DNA from: an uncultured Eggerthellaceae bacterium
GTDB taxonomy: Bacteria > Actinomycetota > Coriobacteriia > Coriobacteriales > Eggerthellaceae
NCBI GenBank assembly: GCA_934630905.1
Contig: CAKTXN010000050.1
Coordinates: 1-12,968, forward strand
DNA length: 12,968 nucleotides
Direction of reading: 5' to 3'
Shown here: in pieces, positions 1-9,283 of the stretch
Position numbering within the stretch: the stretch's first letter is position 1
Layout of the letters: every line of letters starts with the position of its first letter
Position numbers and translations under genes: made by a program
The notes under the pieces: model-generated
The model's database searches: none
What the model saw: only the letters and a program-made list of their open reading frames with translations
Told to the model about the DNA's origin: nothing

Positions 1-3000
1 CCGCATCGGTGCGCGCCGCTTCGGGTGTACCCGCGAACGTGAAGTCGTCGGCAGTGTACAGATTGCTGGAGATGCTGGTCACCTGGTAGCCGGTCACCGT
101 GTGCTCGGTGCCGTCATAATCATTTGTCGCGGTGTTGCCCGCAATGTTCACGGTCACCGCCAGCGGGTCGATCTTGACCCAACCGTCGGTCACTACGAAC
201 TTCACCTTCGCGAAGTTCGGATTCGCGTTGCTGAACTGGCCTTCCGCCAGACCCATGTAGGTCGTACCCATATCGGTGCGGATCGCAGTTGCATCGCCCG
301 CGAAGTTGATGTCATCTTCCGTGTACAGCGGGTTATCGATACCCACCGTATAGCCAGTTGCACGGTGCGCCTCGCCGTCATAGGTCGTCGTAACCTTGTT
401 GCCGTCGATGGTCACCGTCACTTGAGCGGCAACCGGCGTGATGGCCTGGAAGCCGTCGGTCACGGTGAACGTCACATCGAAGTTGCCGTTCGTGTTGCTG
501 AACTGGTCGGCAGCCAGGCCCATGTTCGTGGTGCCTGCATCGGTGCGGGTCGCGGTCGCCTCGCCCGCGAACTGGATGTTCGCGGCGGTGTCGTACAGGC
601 CGCTGTCGGCCGTGGCAACGAAGCCCTCGACCGTGTGGGCGTTGCCGTCGTATTCGGTGGTGTCGCTGTTGCCCGTAATGCTTACGGTTACTGCCAGCGG
701 ATCGATGGTCTGGTAACCATCAGTCACTACAAACGTCACGTTCTTGAAGTTCTCGTTCTTGTTCGTGAAGTCGGCAGCCTTCAAGCCCATGGGCGTTGTG
801 CCCGCATCGATGCGAGCCGCTTCAGCCGTACCAGCGAACGTGAAGTCTGCTTCGGCGTACAGCGTATTAGAAATGTTCGTAACCTGATAACCGGTCACCG
901 TATGCTCGGTTCCGTCGTACGTGTTCGTGGCGGTGTTACCCGCGATGGTCACCACCACGTCAATGGCACCGATAGCCTGGTAACCATCGGTCACTGCGAA
1001 CGTCACGTTCGCAAAGTTCGCGCTCTTGTTCGTGAAGTCGGCGGCCGTCATGCCCATGTACGTCGTGCCGTTTTCGGTACGCGTAGCGGTCGCATCGCCC
1101 GAGAACGTGAAGTCATCTTCGGTATACAGCGGATTGCTCGTAGTCACGGTGTAACCCGTCACCGTGTGAGCCGCACCGTCGTAATCGTTCGTGGCGCTGT
1201 TGCCCACAATGTTCACGGTCACTTCGGCGGCCACCGGCGTGATGGTCTGGAAGCCGTCGGTCACAACGAACGTCACATCGAAGTTGGCGTTCGTGTTCTC
1301 GAACTGGTCAACCGCCAGGTCCATGTTCGTGGTGCCCGCATCCGTGCGCGTCGCGGTCGCATCGCCCGTGAATGCCACGTTCTCGTCAACGTTGTACAGA
1401 GCGCTGTCGGCCGTGGCGGCGTAACCCTCAACTGTGTGGGCATTGCCGTCGTACTCAGTCGTGTCATTCGCGCCAACAATGGTCACTTCAACGCCCAGCG
1501 GATTGATCTTTATCCAGCCATCAGTCACCACGAACTTCACGTTTGCAAAGTTCGGATTCGTGTTAGTGAATTGGTCAGCCGTCATGCCCATATCCATGGT
1601 GCCAACATCAAAACGCGTCGCCATCGCCATGCCCGAGAACGTGAAGTCATCATCGGTATACAGCGGGTTGTCGATGTTCACCCAGTAGCCATTCGCCGTA
1701 TGAGCGTTTCCGTCGTACGTCTTCGTAATCTGGTTGCCGTTGATGGTCACCGTCACCTGGTCGGTCACCGGCGTGATCTCCTGGAAACCATCGGTCACCT
1801 TAAACGTAACGCGGCTGAAGTTCTTGTTGTTGTTCGCGAACTGGCCAGCGGCAAGACCCATGTCGGTCGTACCAACCTCGGTACGCGTTGCAGTCGCCGT
1901 GCCCGTAAACGTGAAGTCGCCTTCAGTATACAGGTCGTTGGAAATATCCACGGTATAGCCCGTCACGGTGTGCGGTTTGCCGTCGTAAACATCCGTAGAG
2001 CTTGCGCCCGTAATGGTCACCACAACTTCAGCAGCAACCGGCGTGATTTTCTGGAAGCCGTCGGTCACCACAAACGTCACGTTCGTGAAGTTCGTCGTAT
2101 CGGTGTTCGCAAACTGTCCCGCGTTCAGACCCATAAACGTCGTGCCTTCATCGGTACGCGAGGCCGTGGCATCGCCCGTGAACGTGAACTTGCTATCGTT
2201 ATACGCAGCGTTAGTGATGCTAGTCACCTGATAGCCGGTCACCGTGTGCTCGGTGCCGTCGTATTCGTCCGTGGCGCTGTTGCCCACAACGGTCACGGTC
2301 ACTTCTTCGGTCACCGGATCAATAACCAACGCGCCATCGTGAATCACAAAACGCACGTTCGGGAAGGTCTCGGTTGCATTATTCGTGAAGTCATCAGCGG
2401 AAACGCCAACGGGATACGTACCCGCATCGGTGCCCTTCGCGGTCCATGCAGCCGTTTCGGTTGCAGTAAACATATCAGCCGTATACAGCGGATTGCTGAT
2501 GGTCGTCTTTGTGGCATCGTATCCTGCCACCGTGTGCTCGGTGCCGTCGTACGTAACGGTGCGCGCGTTCTCGTAGATGTCAACAATAACCTCGGCGGCA
2601 ACCGGCGTGATGGTCTGGAAGCCATCAGCCACAACGGTAAACGTCACGTTGAAGTTGTGCGTATCATCGGATGCAAACTGATCCGCCGCAAGGCCCATGT
2701 ACGTGGTGCCAACTTCGGTACGCGTTGCGGTAGCGGTGCCCGTGAAGAAAATCAGATCCTCGGTGAACAGACCACTATTAATAGCAGTAGTGTAACCCGT
2801 TACGGTATGAGCGTTGCCGTCGAACTCGTTCGTGGCAGTCTTGCCCGTGATTTCAACGGTCACGTCAAGCGGCGTGATTTCCAACGCGCCATCGGTCACG
2901 GAAGAAACAACGTAGTTGCCCGTAGCGTCAACCGTGCCTACCGTGCCTGCAGCGAACTGCGCAGGATACGTTCCCACAGCGGTACCCGCAGCGCCAACGG

Positions 3001-3100
3001 CAATGTTGAGCTGAGCATCGGCGGGAGCGCCCGTGAAGCCGGCAACGTTCTGAACTGCGCCGTTATACGTCTTCGTATCGGAGTTCGCCGTAAGCTCAAC
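1..3100 (-). repeat. Twelve tandem ~90-residue YDGxxHTVxGY repeats (MBG/YDG-like), last one cut by the window edge
   Basis: Repeat boundaries read on the minus strand: R1 3100-2867 (78 aa, divergent), R2 2866-2600 (89), R3 2599-2312 (96), R4 2311-2036 (92), R5 2035-1766 (90), R6 1765-1496 (90), R7 1495-1232 (88), R8 1231-962 (90), R9 961-695 (89), R10 694-431 (88), R11 430-161 (90), R12 160 to beyond 1. The core is V.V.I.GN..T..YDG..HTV.GY, then LYT.DDFTF.G.A.A.RT, GTT.MGL, F.N.N.NF.NVTFVVTDG and a closing ITPV or IDPL. Subtypes are visible: R6 and R11 end in TDGW.KI.PL; R7 and R10 share the 88-residue form with ATADS.LY; R4, R9 and R12 share YDGTEHTVTGYQVT. Family naming (MBG or YDG domain) is from memory of motif style and was not searched. 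Confidence 0.9.
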
Positions 3101-6100
3101 ATTCTTATAATAGTAGACGTTAATTACATTTCCGCTTACCGCAATGGTAATGTCGCCGCTGTTGTTCTTGTACGTGTAGCCCGCAATCGCTTTCTGCTTT
3201 TCGGCCGGCAAAGAAACCGTTGCGCCGAACGTCTGCCCAGTAACCGTCTCATCAGCGGCAATGGTCGTGGACGTATCGCCCGCCCAGTAATACTTCACCG
3301 TGTAGCTCAGGTCGGTGCGCAGGTCGTAGTAGCAATTGATGACGTACGCCTCTTCGCCCGCAGCTTGCGTGCTATTCGTGTAAGAGCGCGGGAAGGCGTC
3401 AATCGTCACGGCAGCGCCGCCGTTCATCGCCTCGGTAGAGGTAGCGTAAACGTAGCCTTCGTACTTATTCTTATCCAAGCTTTCGACCACGTTGATAGTG
3501 GCAGGCGTCAGAATCTGCTGCTCATCAGAAGTCTTCTTCGCAACAGCATCGCCAATCACTTCTTCGTACGCACCTGCAGCGTTCTGCTTGAAGTAGTGAA
3601 TCTCGTAAGCAACAACGTGCTTGTCGCCGCTTAGCTTGAAGTTCGCGTAATACGTTGCGGCTTCGTAAATGCCCTGGGCATTCTTCTCAGGCACGAACAG
3701 ATTGTCAGTACCAACCTTGTTCTGACCTGCGGCATCGGTGCTCCAGTAATCAAACACGTAACCCGTGCTTGCCGTTGCGGTGGAACCCTTCGCCGTACCC
3801 GTAGCAGGAGCAACCTGCTCAGAAGCGGTGCTTACCGTGCCGCCCGTGTTCGCAACATAATTAATAGTAACGTCGGCGTCTTCAACGTAGTACACCTTAA
3901 AAACGTTGCCTTCAGAAGAAGCAGCGTTCGCAGCCAGCGTTAAATCGTAGCTGCCAAACGGCACGTCAATGTCGGTGGTGCCATTAAGCGTCAGCTTCTC
4001 GAAGTGGTATCCAGGGAACTTACCGCTCGTGGCAACTTCGCCAGCACCAGCGCCTTCCTTGACAGTCAGGCTTGTGGCATCGCCAATCCAGGCTTCGCCG
4101 CCATAGACAACAGGCGAAGTCTGAGCAAGCACGCCGTTCTTGTAATATTCAACGGTGTAGCCAAGACGATGCGTCTGCGTGTCATCCTTCGTGAACTTGG
4201 CTGTGAACTCGGTGTTCTCGTAAACCTTCTTGCCGCCGTCCATTGCATAGTTCAGCTGCGGCTCAACCATAGCCGGCGTGAGCACTTCGGCGTTCGTCAC
4301 GAACGTAGCGCCCTTGTACCAGCCTTCAAACTTGTAGCCCAAATCGGCAACAGCTGTTGCGCCCGTAATGCCCTCGGTGGACAAGACGAACAGGCCCTTG
4401 TCGCCCGAAGTGTTCGAAACAGTACCGTTACCTGCGGAAACGTAAGTCACGTCGTATTTCTTTTCGGACCACTGAGCAACATAGGTCGCATCGCCCGTGT
4501 ACTTCAGCGCTTCAACTTCAGCCGTGGTCATAACGGTTCCGTTGGGAGCCAGCCAACCCGTGAACAGGTAGCCCGGACGCACCGGATCGGCGCCGAACTG
4601 CGGATAATCATCACCTGCAATGCCGTAACCCACTACATCGGGGAACACAACTTCGTCATCCACGCCGTCAACGTACTTCACGGTGTTGACCTGGATAGAT
4701 CCGTTCAGGTGATACACATTCGGCATATCGAAGTAACCGAAGGCGCCTTCGTCAACCATGAACTGCTCCCACGCAATCTTATCAAGGCCGTTAAAGCCTG
4801 CGTTTGCGGGGAACTTATTCAATTTTGCAGCATCGAATTTGATGCCCGTCAGATATGCTGCATCGGGAGCGTCTTTCACTACCGTACCGGCGGCATATTC
4901 AGCTGCAGGTTTATCTGCGGAAATGGCTTCATAACCCAGCGTGTACCAACCGTTAGCATCGGCAGCAGCCGTCAAACCGAAGCGCTGTGCCAGCGCATCG
5001 TTTGCAACAACGGTGCCATCCGTGTCAACGAAACGCACGAACGCATAAGCGTTGTCCTGCCAGTTCGCCTTCAGCGTCAAATGACCAATGGTCTTGTAAC
5101 CGTTAACTTCACCCAGCACCAGGTCCTTCTGTGGATTGCCCTCAAGCGTATCGCTCGGCGTGTCGCTATCGTGCACGTACGTGCCCTCGCTCAGCGTCCA
5201 GCCCGCAAACGTCCTGCCCGTGCTTTCCGGATTCGGAATAGCAATGGTGTTCGTGCCGGAAACCTGGCTGATGGTATACGTCTCGGGAGCGGTCACACCT
5301 TCAGCAAAAGCGCCACCCTGCAAGTCGTACGTAATAGTGTACGGTGCCAAAATCAGTTCAAATACAGCGTTTTGACCAGGCTCGACTTTTACGAACGTCG
5401 ATTTCAACGTGTAGCCGTTCATGGCAATCCAGCGCTGCGCTTCCTCGTTGGGATACACGCTAAACGCAACGTCGGACTTGCAATCATACGGCGTGCCGTT
5501 ATTCTCAACGAACACGGTCGTACCGTTATAAACGTAAGATACAGTGTACTTCAGATCATCAAGCGTCATGTAGCGGAACGTCACCACGTTATCTGCTGCA
5601 ACGGCAGACAGATTCAGGAATTGCGAAGCACCACTTGCGCACAAGTAGCCTTCGTAGCCCGCCGCGGTCAAAGCTTCATCGGTGAGCTTGACAACCTTTA
5701 CGTCCTGGCCAATAGTGCCACGCGCCTCAACCGAGGAAATCTCGGTCTCCACGCCATTGCGCACTGCAACGTGCTTGACGGTATACGCGACCTTCGTGCT
5801 CTTTGCCCAGCCAGCGTAAATCGTGATGTCGGCATCAATAGGACGGTTCGGATCGAATTTCGTTGTGCAAGCGCTGTCGGTGTACCAACCCGTGAAATCA
5901 TAACCCGGGTTGTGGTTTTCCAGTTCCTCTTCGGAGGGAAGCAGCGATGCATCAACCGGCTGACCCTTTGTCACCTGGACAACTTGCGGTTCACCAGCAC
6001 CTTCGTAATTCAGATGGATGGTTGTGTTCTTTGTGGGCAATACCCACTTAGCATACAGAGCAACATCGTTCGAAGGCATGGTGGCAAACGAATAGGGATC

Positions 6101-9100
6101 GCCAACGCAATTCGCATTATCGTACCAACCAGCAAACGTCGCCTCGGAATCCGCGCTTGCAGGACGCGAAGGCGTGTAATTCCGAGAAGAAATGTTCGCA
6201 CCGAATTTAACCGATACGGTGTTCTCGGGCGTGCTGTTATCCCCGTTGTAGAACTTCAAATTAGCGCTGTTGCGCGTGTAGTAGAAATTATAGACCTCAG
6301 AATAATTCGTGCCATCAATGATTACATTCGATTGATTGACATTGGGAACAGCGCTTCCATCTGCTTGAATAGCGCCATTGGGCTTGGAAGGATCGCTCGC
6401 CGAACCAACCAACGTGAAACCATTAAGCGTCTTTGCTCTCAGGCTGTTCGATAGATTGATAGGCTGGCAATACTCTTCGCTCGGAACATAAACATTGCCG
6501 TTGTCGGCGTCTTGCAGCCAGTAACGGACATACTTCGTAGTAAGGCGATTTTCCCAGCTCGCATACGCCTGGATATTGTTTGCGCTGTTTGCACCATCCA
6601 GAATATCTCCTGTTACATAAACAATCTTTGACGCATAGGCGCTGCTCCATCCGTCGTTGTTCCAAGTGTAGAATTTGCTATTTCCAACAGCAGGAATATG
6701 CTCAGACGTTGGCCATTGCGTGCCGATGTTTTGTCCCAGCTTGACAGTAAAGTGATACTGATTATCCGGGCTGTCGCTATTGGAGTAGCTGTTGCCGCCG
6801 ATATTCATCTTGGCATTGCTTTTGTTCAAGTTGAAGTAAATAGTGTATTCGGTCAAATTGTAGTAGCCGTACACAATGGTCGAACCATCTGCTGCAATTG
6901 TTGCTGTGTTGCCCGGCACGTATGTGTAATACTTCTCGGTTCCGTTCGACGGCGCAGAGACGGTCGAGCCCACAATACCCGTTCCCTCTTTCGAGGTGAA
7001 ATAGGAATACGTGGAGTTATTGTTCTCGTCAAGCGATTCTTTCAAATAGACAATGTTGTATTTCGCATTGCTTGCAGTCCACTTGGCGTAAACCACCGCA
7101 TCGGCAGCAAGCGTCAGCTTTTCAGGGGCGGGCGTGGTGCAAGCTTCATCCAAGAACCAGCCGCCAAAAACGTAGCCGGTCTTGGTAGGCGCGGGGTTGA
7201 ACGTAGACGTTGCGGTATAGCACGCATCGCTATGCGTGTGTTCCGTTTTGGTGCAGGTAAAATCCCACTGCCAATCGGGCCAGTACCAACCATGATTATT
7301 TGACGTATAGCACCCAATTGTCTTGTTCTTGTTCTTGTCAGCATCCTGCGTGGGCACAGCCGTGTGCTGGTGCACTTCCTTCGTGCAGGTCAGCGTCGTA
7401 GACGATGATCCAGAGAACACCGTTACTTCTTGCTCGTACACGCCCGACTTCGGCTCAATGTACGAACCGCCATTCGTGTTGTACTTCAGCGTGTACGTGT
7501 TGCGATCGTAGGCGCCTTCAATAACCGTAGAGGCATCGGCCTTGATAACCTGATCCAGGAAGCCCGTTGCGGTGAAGCCTTCTTTTTGCTCGGGGTTAAA
7601 CGACGCAATGTCGCCCACGCGACCGTTGACGACCGTTTCCTTGATATCGTATTTATCTGCACCCGTAGCGTCGAGCTTTTCGGTCTTCTCGATAACGCGG
7701 TACGTGGTTTCCTTGCCCTGAATAATCAAGTTGATGCTAATCTGCTCGGTGCTGGGCAAATTCGCAATAGCAATCTGCTGGTTATCAGTAATAGTGATAC
7801 CGTATTGTGCCTGGTCGGTAGCGCTTACAGAAAGCTCGTAGCCGCCTTCGGGACCAACGGTCACATCGGTACCGTACATTTCGCCATTCAAAACGGTAAA
7901 GTTGATGGCCTTCTCGTCAATGCCAATCTGCTCGGTATGGCCCTTGCCCACCAGGGAGCCATCGGTGCCAACGTAATTCACCGTAACGATCTTCTGACCT
8001 TCGGGCACCACGGGTTGCGCATCAATCTTGCCGATCAACGCGTACGTGCTGAAGTGCTCCGCGGCAAAAGCATCGGTCGCGGAATCAAGCGTTGCAACAG
8101 GTGTCACTTTATCAAGAGCGTCGGTCACGTGGTACACGCCCACGGAATCGCCCTTCAAGTTCACGCCTTCAAAGTTCACAGAAACAGGGCCCTTCGGTTC
8201 AATCACATTGCCCTGGGCATCGGTGAACGTAATGTCAACAACAACGGAATCAACCATTTCCTTGTTCTCGGCGGCGGCTGCAGTTTCGAGCATCTTCTCA
8301 ACAGCTTTGTCCTTCACCAGAGAAACACTCATCACGGCATCGGCGGGAAGCATACCTTCGCTGCCCTTGACTACCACGTTGATACCGCCAAACAAATTGA
8401 AGAAGCCGCCAATGTGATTCACGGAGAACGTGTTCACGGCAGGCTCGGGTGCCGGCTCAGATGCAGCCGGAGTATCGGAAGAGGAAGCCGCTTCGCCAGC
8501 AGGCTGCGCGGGAGCTGCCGGCTTTTCAGTTGCAGGGGCGTCTGCCTTGGGAGTCTTGGTGGCGGGGGTTACGTCATCGGCGGCAGCGTTATCGGTCGCG
8601 GGCGTCTTATCGTCCGCACCAGTCGCTTCAGCTGCATCCTTGTTGGCATCGGTGCCAACTGCAGCGTTCGCGGCATTGTTACTATTATTAGTAGAAGCAG
8701 CGCCCTGGGAAGCATCGGAAGCTTCGGCGCCCTTGTTGTCTTCCGCAGGCGAGGCGTCTTCGGCACCGTCGGTCGCGGCAGGCTTCTCGGTTTCAGCAGC
8801 AGGCGTTTCGGCTGCAACGGCAACCGCCTTCACTACAAGCTTTGCGCCCTCAACAGGCGTGAAGGAATACTGCCCGCTCGCATTCGGAGACAGCGCGCCA
8901 CCGGCGTACGAAACTTCGGAGAGCGTATAGTCGGGGCCAGGCGTGGCGGTGTTATCGTACGGCGTTACTGTGAACGTAACCACCTTATCTGCCGCGGCGG
9001 GCAAATAGCCCAACGCATCAACATCGGCCTGCTTATATGAAATCTGCGTTGAGGTGTCGGTGATAACAACGTTTTCCAACGTAGTCTTCACCTGGACAAA

Positions 9101-9256
9101 TGAGTCGTCTTTTGCACCTCCCTGGATGAATTCAGCAAATGCATTGAAGTGGCTGAACGTCACCACCATAGCAATGGAGAGAAAAACTGCTAACACCTTC
9201 GTCGAAAGGCTATAGCGACTTGTTGCATTCTCCGGATTCGCTATTGCATGTTTCAT
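1..9256 (-). CDS. Giant repeat-rich secreted surface protein (adhesin-like), 3' end outside window
   Basis: One continuous frame of 3,085 codons runs from ATG 9256 to the left edge without a stop. The start is supported by a GAGGTAGGTGA ribosome-binding region ending 4 nt upstream and by an immediate signal peptide. Order of parts by residue: signal peptide 1-41; N-domain 42-145; acidic Ala/Thr/Pro/Glu/Asp linker about 146-276; globular domain about 277-407 ending in EHFSTYA (400-406); MucBP-like segments about 410-580; InlB_B-type repeats with GW/YW centres at W700, W1044, W1124, W1353, W1568, W1646 and W1838, mixed with YTVxYY MucBP-like units; then from residue 2053 twelve tandem beta repeats with a YDGxxHTVxGY motif. 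Proteins of this build are cell-surface or secreted and usually act in adhesion or spacing. The C-terminus, and so the anchoring mode (LPxTG or other), is not visible. No enzymatic domain is recognised. Export and surface location are confident; adhesion is inferred. Confidence 0.96.
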   Translation of the reverse strand, partial: MKHAIANPENATSRYSLSTKVLAVFLSIAMVVTFSHFNAFAEFIQGGAKDDSFVQVKTTLENVVITDTSTQISYKQADVDALGYLPAAADKVVTFTVTPYDNTATPGPDYTLSEVSYAGGALSPNASGQYSFTPVEGAKLVVKAVAVAAETPAAETEKPAATDGAEDASPAEDNKGAEASDASQGAASTNNSNNAANAAVGTDANKDAAEATGADDKTPATDNAAADDVTPATKTPKADAPATEKPAAPAQPAGEAASSSDTPAASEPAPEPAVNTFSVNHIGGFFNLFGGINVVVKGSEGMLPADAVMSVSLVKDKAVEKMLETAAAAENKEMVDSVVVDITFTDAQGNVIEPKGPVSVNFEGVNLKGDSVGVYHVTDALDKVTPVATLDSATDAFAAEHFSTYALIGKIDAQPVVPEGQKIVTVNYVGTDGSLVGKGHTEQIGIDEKAINFTVLNGEMYGTDVTVGPEGGYELSVSATDQAQYGITITDNQQIAIANLPSTEQISINLIIQGKETTYRVIEKTEKLDATGADKYDIKETVVNGRVGDIASFNPEQKEGFTATGFLDQVIKADASTVIEGAYDRNTYTLKYNTNGGSYIEPKSGVYEQEVTVFSGSSSTTLTCTKEVHQHTAVPTQDADKNKNKTIGCYTSNNHGWYWPDWQWDFTCTKTEHTHSDACYTATSTFNPAPTKTGYVFGGWFLDEACTTPAPEKLTLAADAVVYAKWTASNAKYNIVYLKESLDENNNSTYSYFTSKEGTGIVGSTVSAPSNGTEKYYTYVPGNTATIAADGSTIVYGYYNLTEYTIYFNLNKSNAKMNIGGNSYSNSDSPDNQYHFTVKLGQNIGTQWPTSEHIPAVGNSKFYTWNNDGWSSAYASKIVYVTGDILDGANSANNIQAYASWENRLTTKYVRYWLQDADNGNVYVPSEEYCQPINLSNSLRAKTLNGFTLVGSASDPSKPNGAIQADGSAVPNVNQSNVIIDGTNYSEVYNFYYTRNSANLKFYNGDNSTPENTVSVKFGANISSRNYTPSRPASADSEATFAGWYDNANCVGDPYSFATMPSNDVALYAKWVLPTKNTTIHLNYEGAGEPQVVQVTKGQPVDASLLPSEEELENHNPGYDFTGWYTDSACTTKFDPNRPIDADITIYAGWAKSTKVAYTVKHVAVRNGVETEISSVEARGTIGQDVKVVKLTDEALTAAGYEGYLCASGASQFLNLSAVAADNVVTFRYMTLDDLKYTVSYVYNGTTVFVENNGTPYDCKSDVAFSVYPNEEAQRWIAMNGYTLKSTFVKVEPGQNAVFELILAPYTITYDLQGGAFAEGVTAPETYTISQVSGTNTIAIPNPESTGRTFAGWTLSEGTYVHDSDTPSDTLEGNPQKDLVLGEVNGYKTIGHLTLKANWQDNAYAFVRFVDTDGTVVANDALAQRFGLTAAADANGWYTLGYEAISADKPAAEYAAGTVVKDAPDAAYLTGIKFDAAKLNKFPANAGFNGLDKIAWEQFMVDEGAFGYFDMPNVYHLNGSIQVNTVKYVDGVDDEVVFPDVVGYGIAGDDYPQFGADPVRPGYLFTGWLAPNGTVMTTAEVEALKYTGDATYVAQWSEKKYDVTYVSAGNGTVSNTSGDKGLFVLSTEGITGATAVADLGYKFEGWYKGATFVTNAEVLTPAMVEPQLNYAMDGGKKVYENTEFTAKFTKDDTQTHRLGYTVEYYKNGVLAQTSPVVYGGEAWIGDATSLTVKEGAGAGEVATSGKFPGYHFEKLTLNGTTDIDVPFGSYDLTLAANAASSEGNVFKVYYVEDADVTINYVANTGGTVSTASEQVAPATGTAKGSTATASTGYVFDYWSTDAAGQNKVGTDNLFVPEKNAQGIYEAATYYANFKLSGDKHVVAYEIHYFKQNAAGAYEEVIGDAVAKKTSDEQQILTPATINVVESLDKNKYEGYVYATSTEAMNGGAAVTIDAFPRSYTNSTQAAGEEAYVINCYYDLRTDLSYTVKYYWAGDTSTTIAADETVTGQTFGATVSLPAEKQKAIAGYTYKNNSGDITIAVSGNVINVYYYKNVELTANSDTKTYNGAVQNVAGFTGAPADAQLNIAVGAAGTAVGTYPAQFAAGTVGTVDATGNYVVSSVTDGALEITPLDVTVEITGKTATNEFDGNAHTVTGYTTAINSGLFTEDLIFFTGTATATRTEVGTTYMGLAADQFASDDTHNFNVTFTVVADGFQTITPVAAEVIVDIYENARTVTYDGTEHTVAGYDATKTTISNPLYTADMFTATETAAWTAKGTDAGTYPVGVSADDFTNNATETFPNVRFVIHDGALVIDPVTEEVTVTVVGNSATDEYDGTEHTVTGYQVTSITNAAYNDSKFTFTGDATASRTDEGTTFMGLNAGQFANTDTTNFTNVTFVVTDGFQKITPVAAEVVVTITGASSTDVYDGKPHTVTGYTVDISNDLYTEGDFTFTGTATATRTEVGTTDMGLAAGQFANNNKNFSRVTFKVTDGFQEITPVTDQVTVTINGNQITKTYDGNAHTANGYWVNIDNPLYTDDDFTFSGMAMATRFDVGTMDMGMTADQFTNTNPNFANVKFVVTDGWIKINPLGVEVTIVGANDTTEYDGNAHTVEGYAATADSALYNVDENVAFTGDATATRTDAGTTNMDLAVDQFENTNANFDVTFVVTDGFQTITPVAAEVTVNIVGNSATNDYDGAAHTVTGYTVTTSNPLYTEDDFTFSGDATATRTENGTTYMGMTAADFTNKSANFANVTFAVTDGYQAIGAIDVVVTIAGNTATNTYDGTEHTVTGYQVTNISNTLYAEADFTFAGTAEAARIDAGTTPMGLKAADFTNKNENFKNVTFVVTDGYQTIDPLAVTVSITGNSDTTEYDGNAHTVEGFVATADSGLYDTAANIQFAGEATATRTDAGTTNMGLAADQFSNTNGNFDVTFTVTDGFQAITPVAAQVTVTIDGNKVTTTYDGEAHRATGYTVGIDNPLYTEDDINFAGDATAIRTDMGTTYMGLAEGQFSNANPNFAKVKFVVTDGWVKIDPLAVTVNIAGNTATNDYDGTEHTVTGYQVTSISSNLYTADDFTFAGTPEAARTDA
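3101..7510 (-). repeat. InlB_B / MucBP-like repeat region of the giant protein (residues about 583-2052)
   Basis: A mosaic of divergent beta-grasp type repeats. InlB_B-like units have the form Y.I.Y..NGG...GY.F.GWY.D......Y.A.W; their central aromatic positions are W700, W1044, W1124, W1353, W1568, W1646 and W1838 (FDYW in the last). They alternate with MucBP-like units such as YTVEYYKNG, YEIHYFKQ and YTVKYYWAGD, the last closing with INVYYYKN just before the tandem repeats. Units are too divergent at the DNA level to be recent duplications. This kind of region forms an extended stalk in known surface proteins. Confidence 0.85.
7220..7387 (-). other. Cys/His-rich insertion inside an InlB-type repeat of the giant protein
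   Basis: The InlB-type unit that begins at YNTNGGSYIEP and ends at GYVFGGWF (W700) carries an insertion holding two related motifs: CTKEVHQH (C624, H629, H631) with a later C649, and CTKTEHTHSDAC (C668, H673, H675, C679). Between them lies a Trp-rich stretch HGWYWPDWQWDF. The C-x4-H-x-H-x3-C pattern of the second copy resembles the C..EEHTH...C motifs I recall from other Gram-positive surface proteins. Metal binding or disulfide formation is an inference; the residues themselves are read directly. Confidence 0.75.
8429..8821 (-). other. Low-complexity acidic Ala/Thr/Pro/Glu linker in the giant protein
   Basis: Residues about 146-276 consist almost entirely of Ala, Glu, Asp, Thr, Pro, Ser, Asn and Lys (for example AAETPAAETEKPAA and an NNSNNAANA stretch). 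No fold is expected. It separates the N-terminal domain from the following globular domain and probably acts as a flexible spacer. The composition is not an exact short tandem repeat, so slippage-driven length change is not obvious. Confidence 0.85.
9134..9256 (-). other. Sec signal peptide of the giant surface protein
   Basis: Residues 1-41. A long n-region with K2, R14 and K20 is followed by the hydrophobic core VLAVFLSIAMVVTF (21-34) and a predicted signal peptidase I site AFA|EF after residue 41. The first 20 residues before the core are longer than in a minimal signal peptide, which is common in large Gram-positive wall proteins. There is no lipobox. Confidence 0.85.
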
Positions 9257-9283
9257 CTTGTCACCTACCTCTTCCCGCTTTCC

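Noticed and set aside
1..3100. CRISPR array or DNA-level satellite
   Set aside because: The regular spacing is 264-288 nt, multiples of three and in frame, with synonymous differences between units: these are protein repeats, not CRISPR repeats.
101..3634. 1,177-codon plus-strand open frame
   Set aside because: It is the in-register antisense of the YDG repeats: the translation is Arg/His/Val-rich, has no domain or good start, and its periodicity merely mirrors the minus-strand repeats. The minus frame has a signal peptide, recognisable domains and no stop.
4004..6454. 816-codon plus-strand open frame
   Set aside because: Antisense, same register, opposite InlB-type repeats; no domain, no ribosome-binding site, composition unlike a real protein.
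7430..9040. 536-codon plus-strand open frame, including Gly/Arg/Ser-rich low-complexity sequence
   Set aside because: Antisense of the globular domain and the Ala/Pro/Glu linker; the low-complexity stretch is just the complement of the GCx codons.
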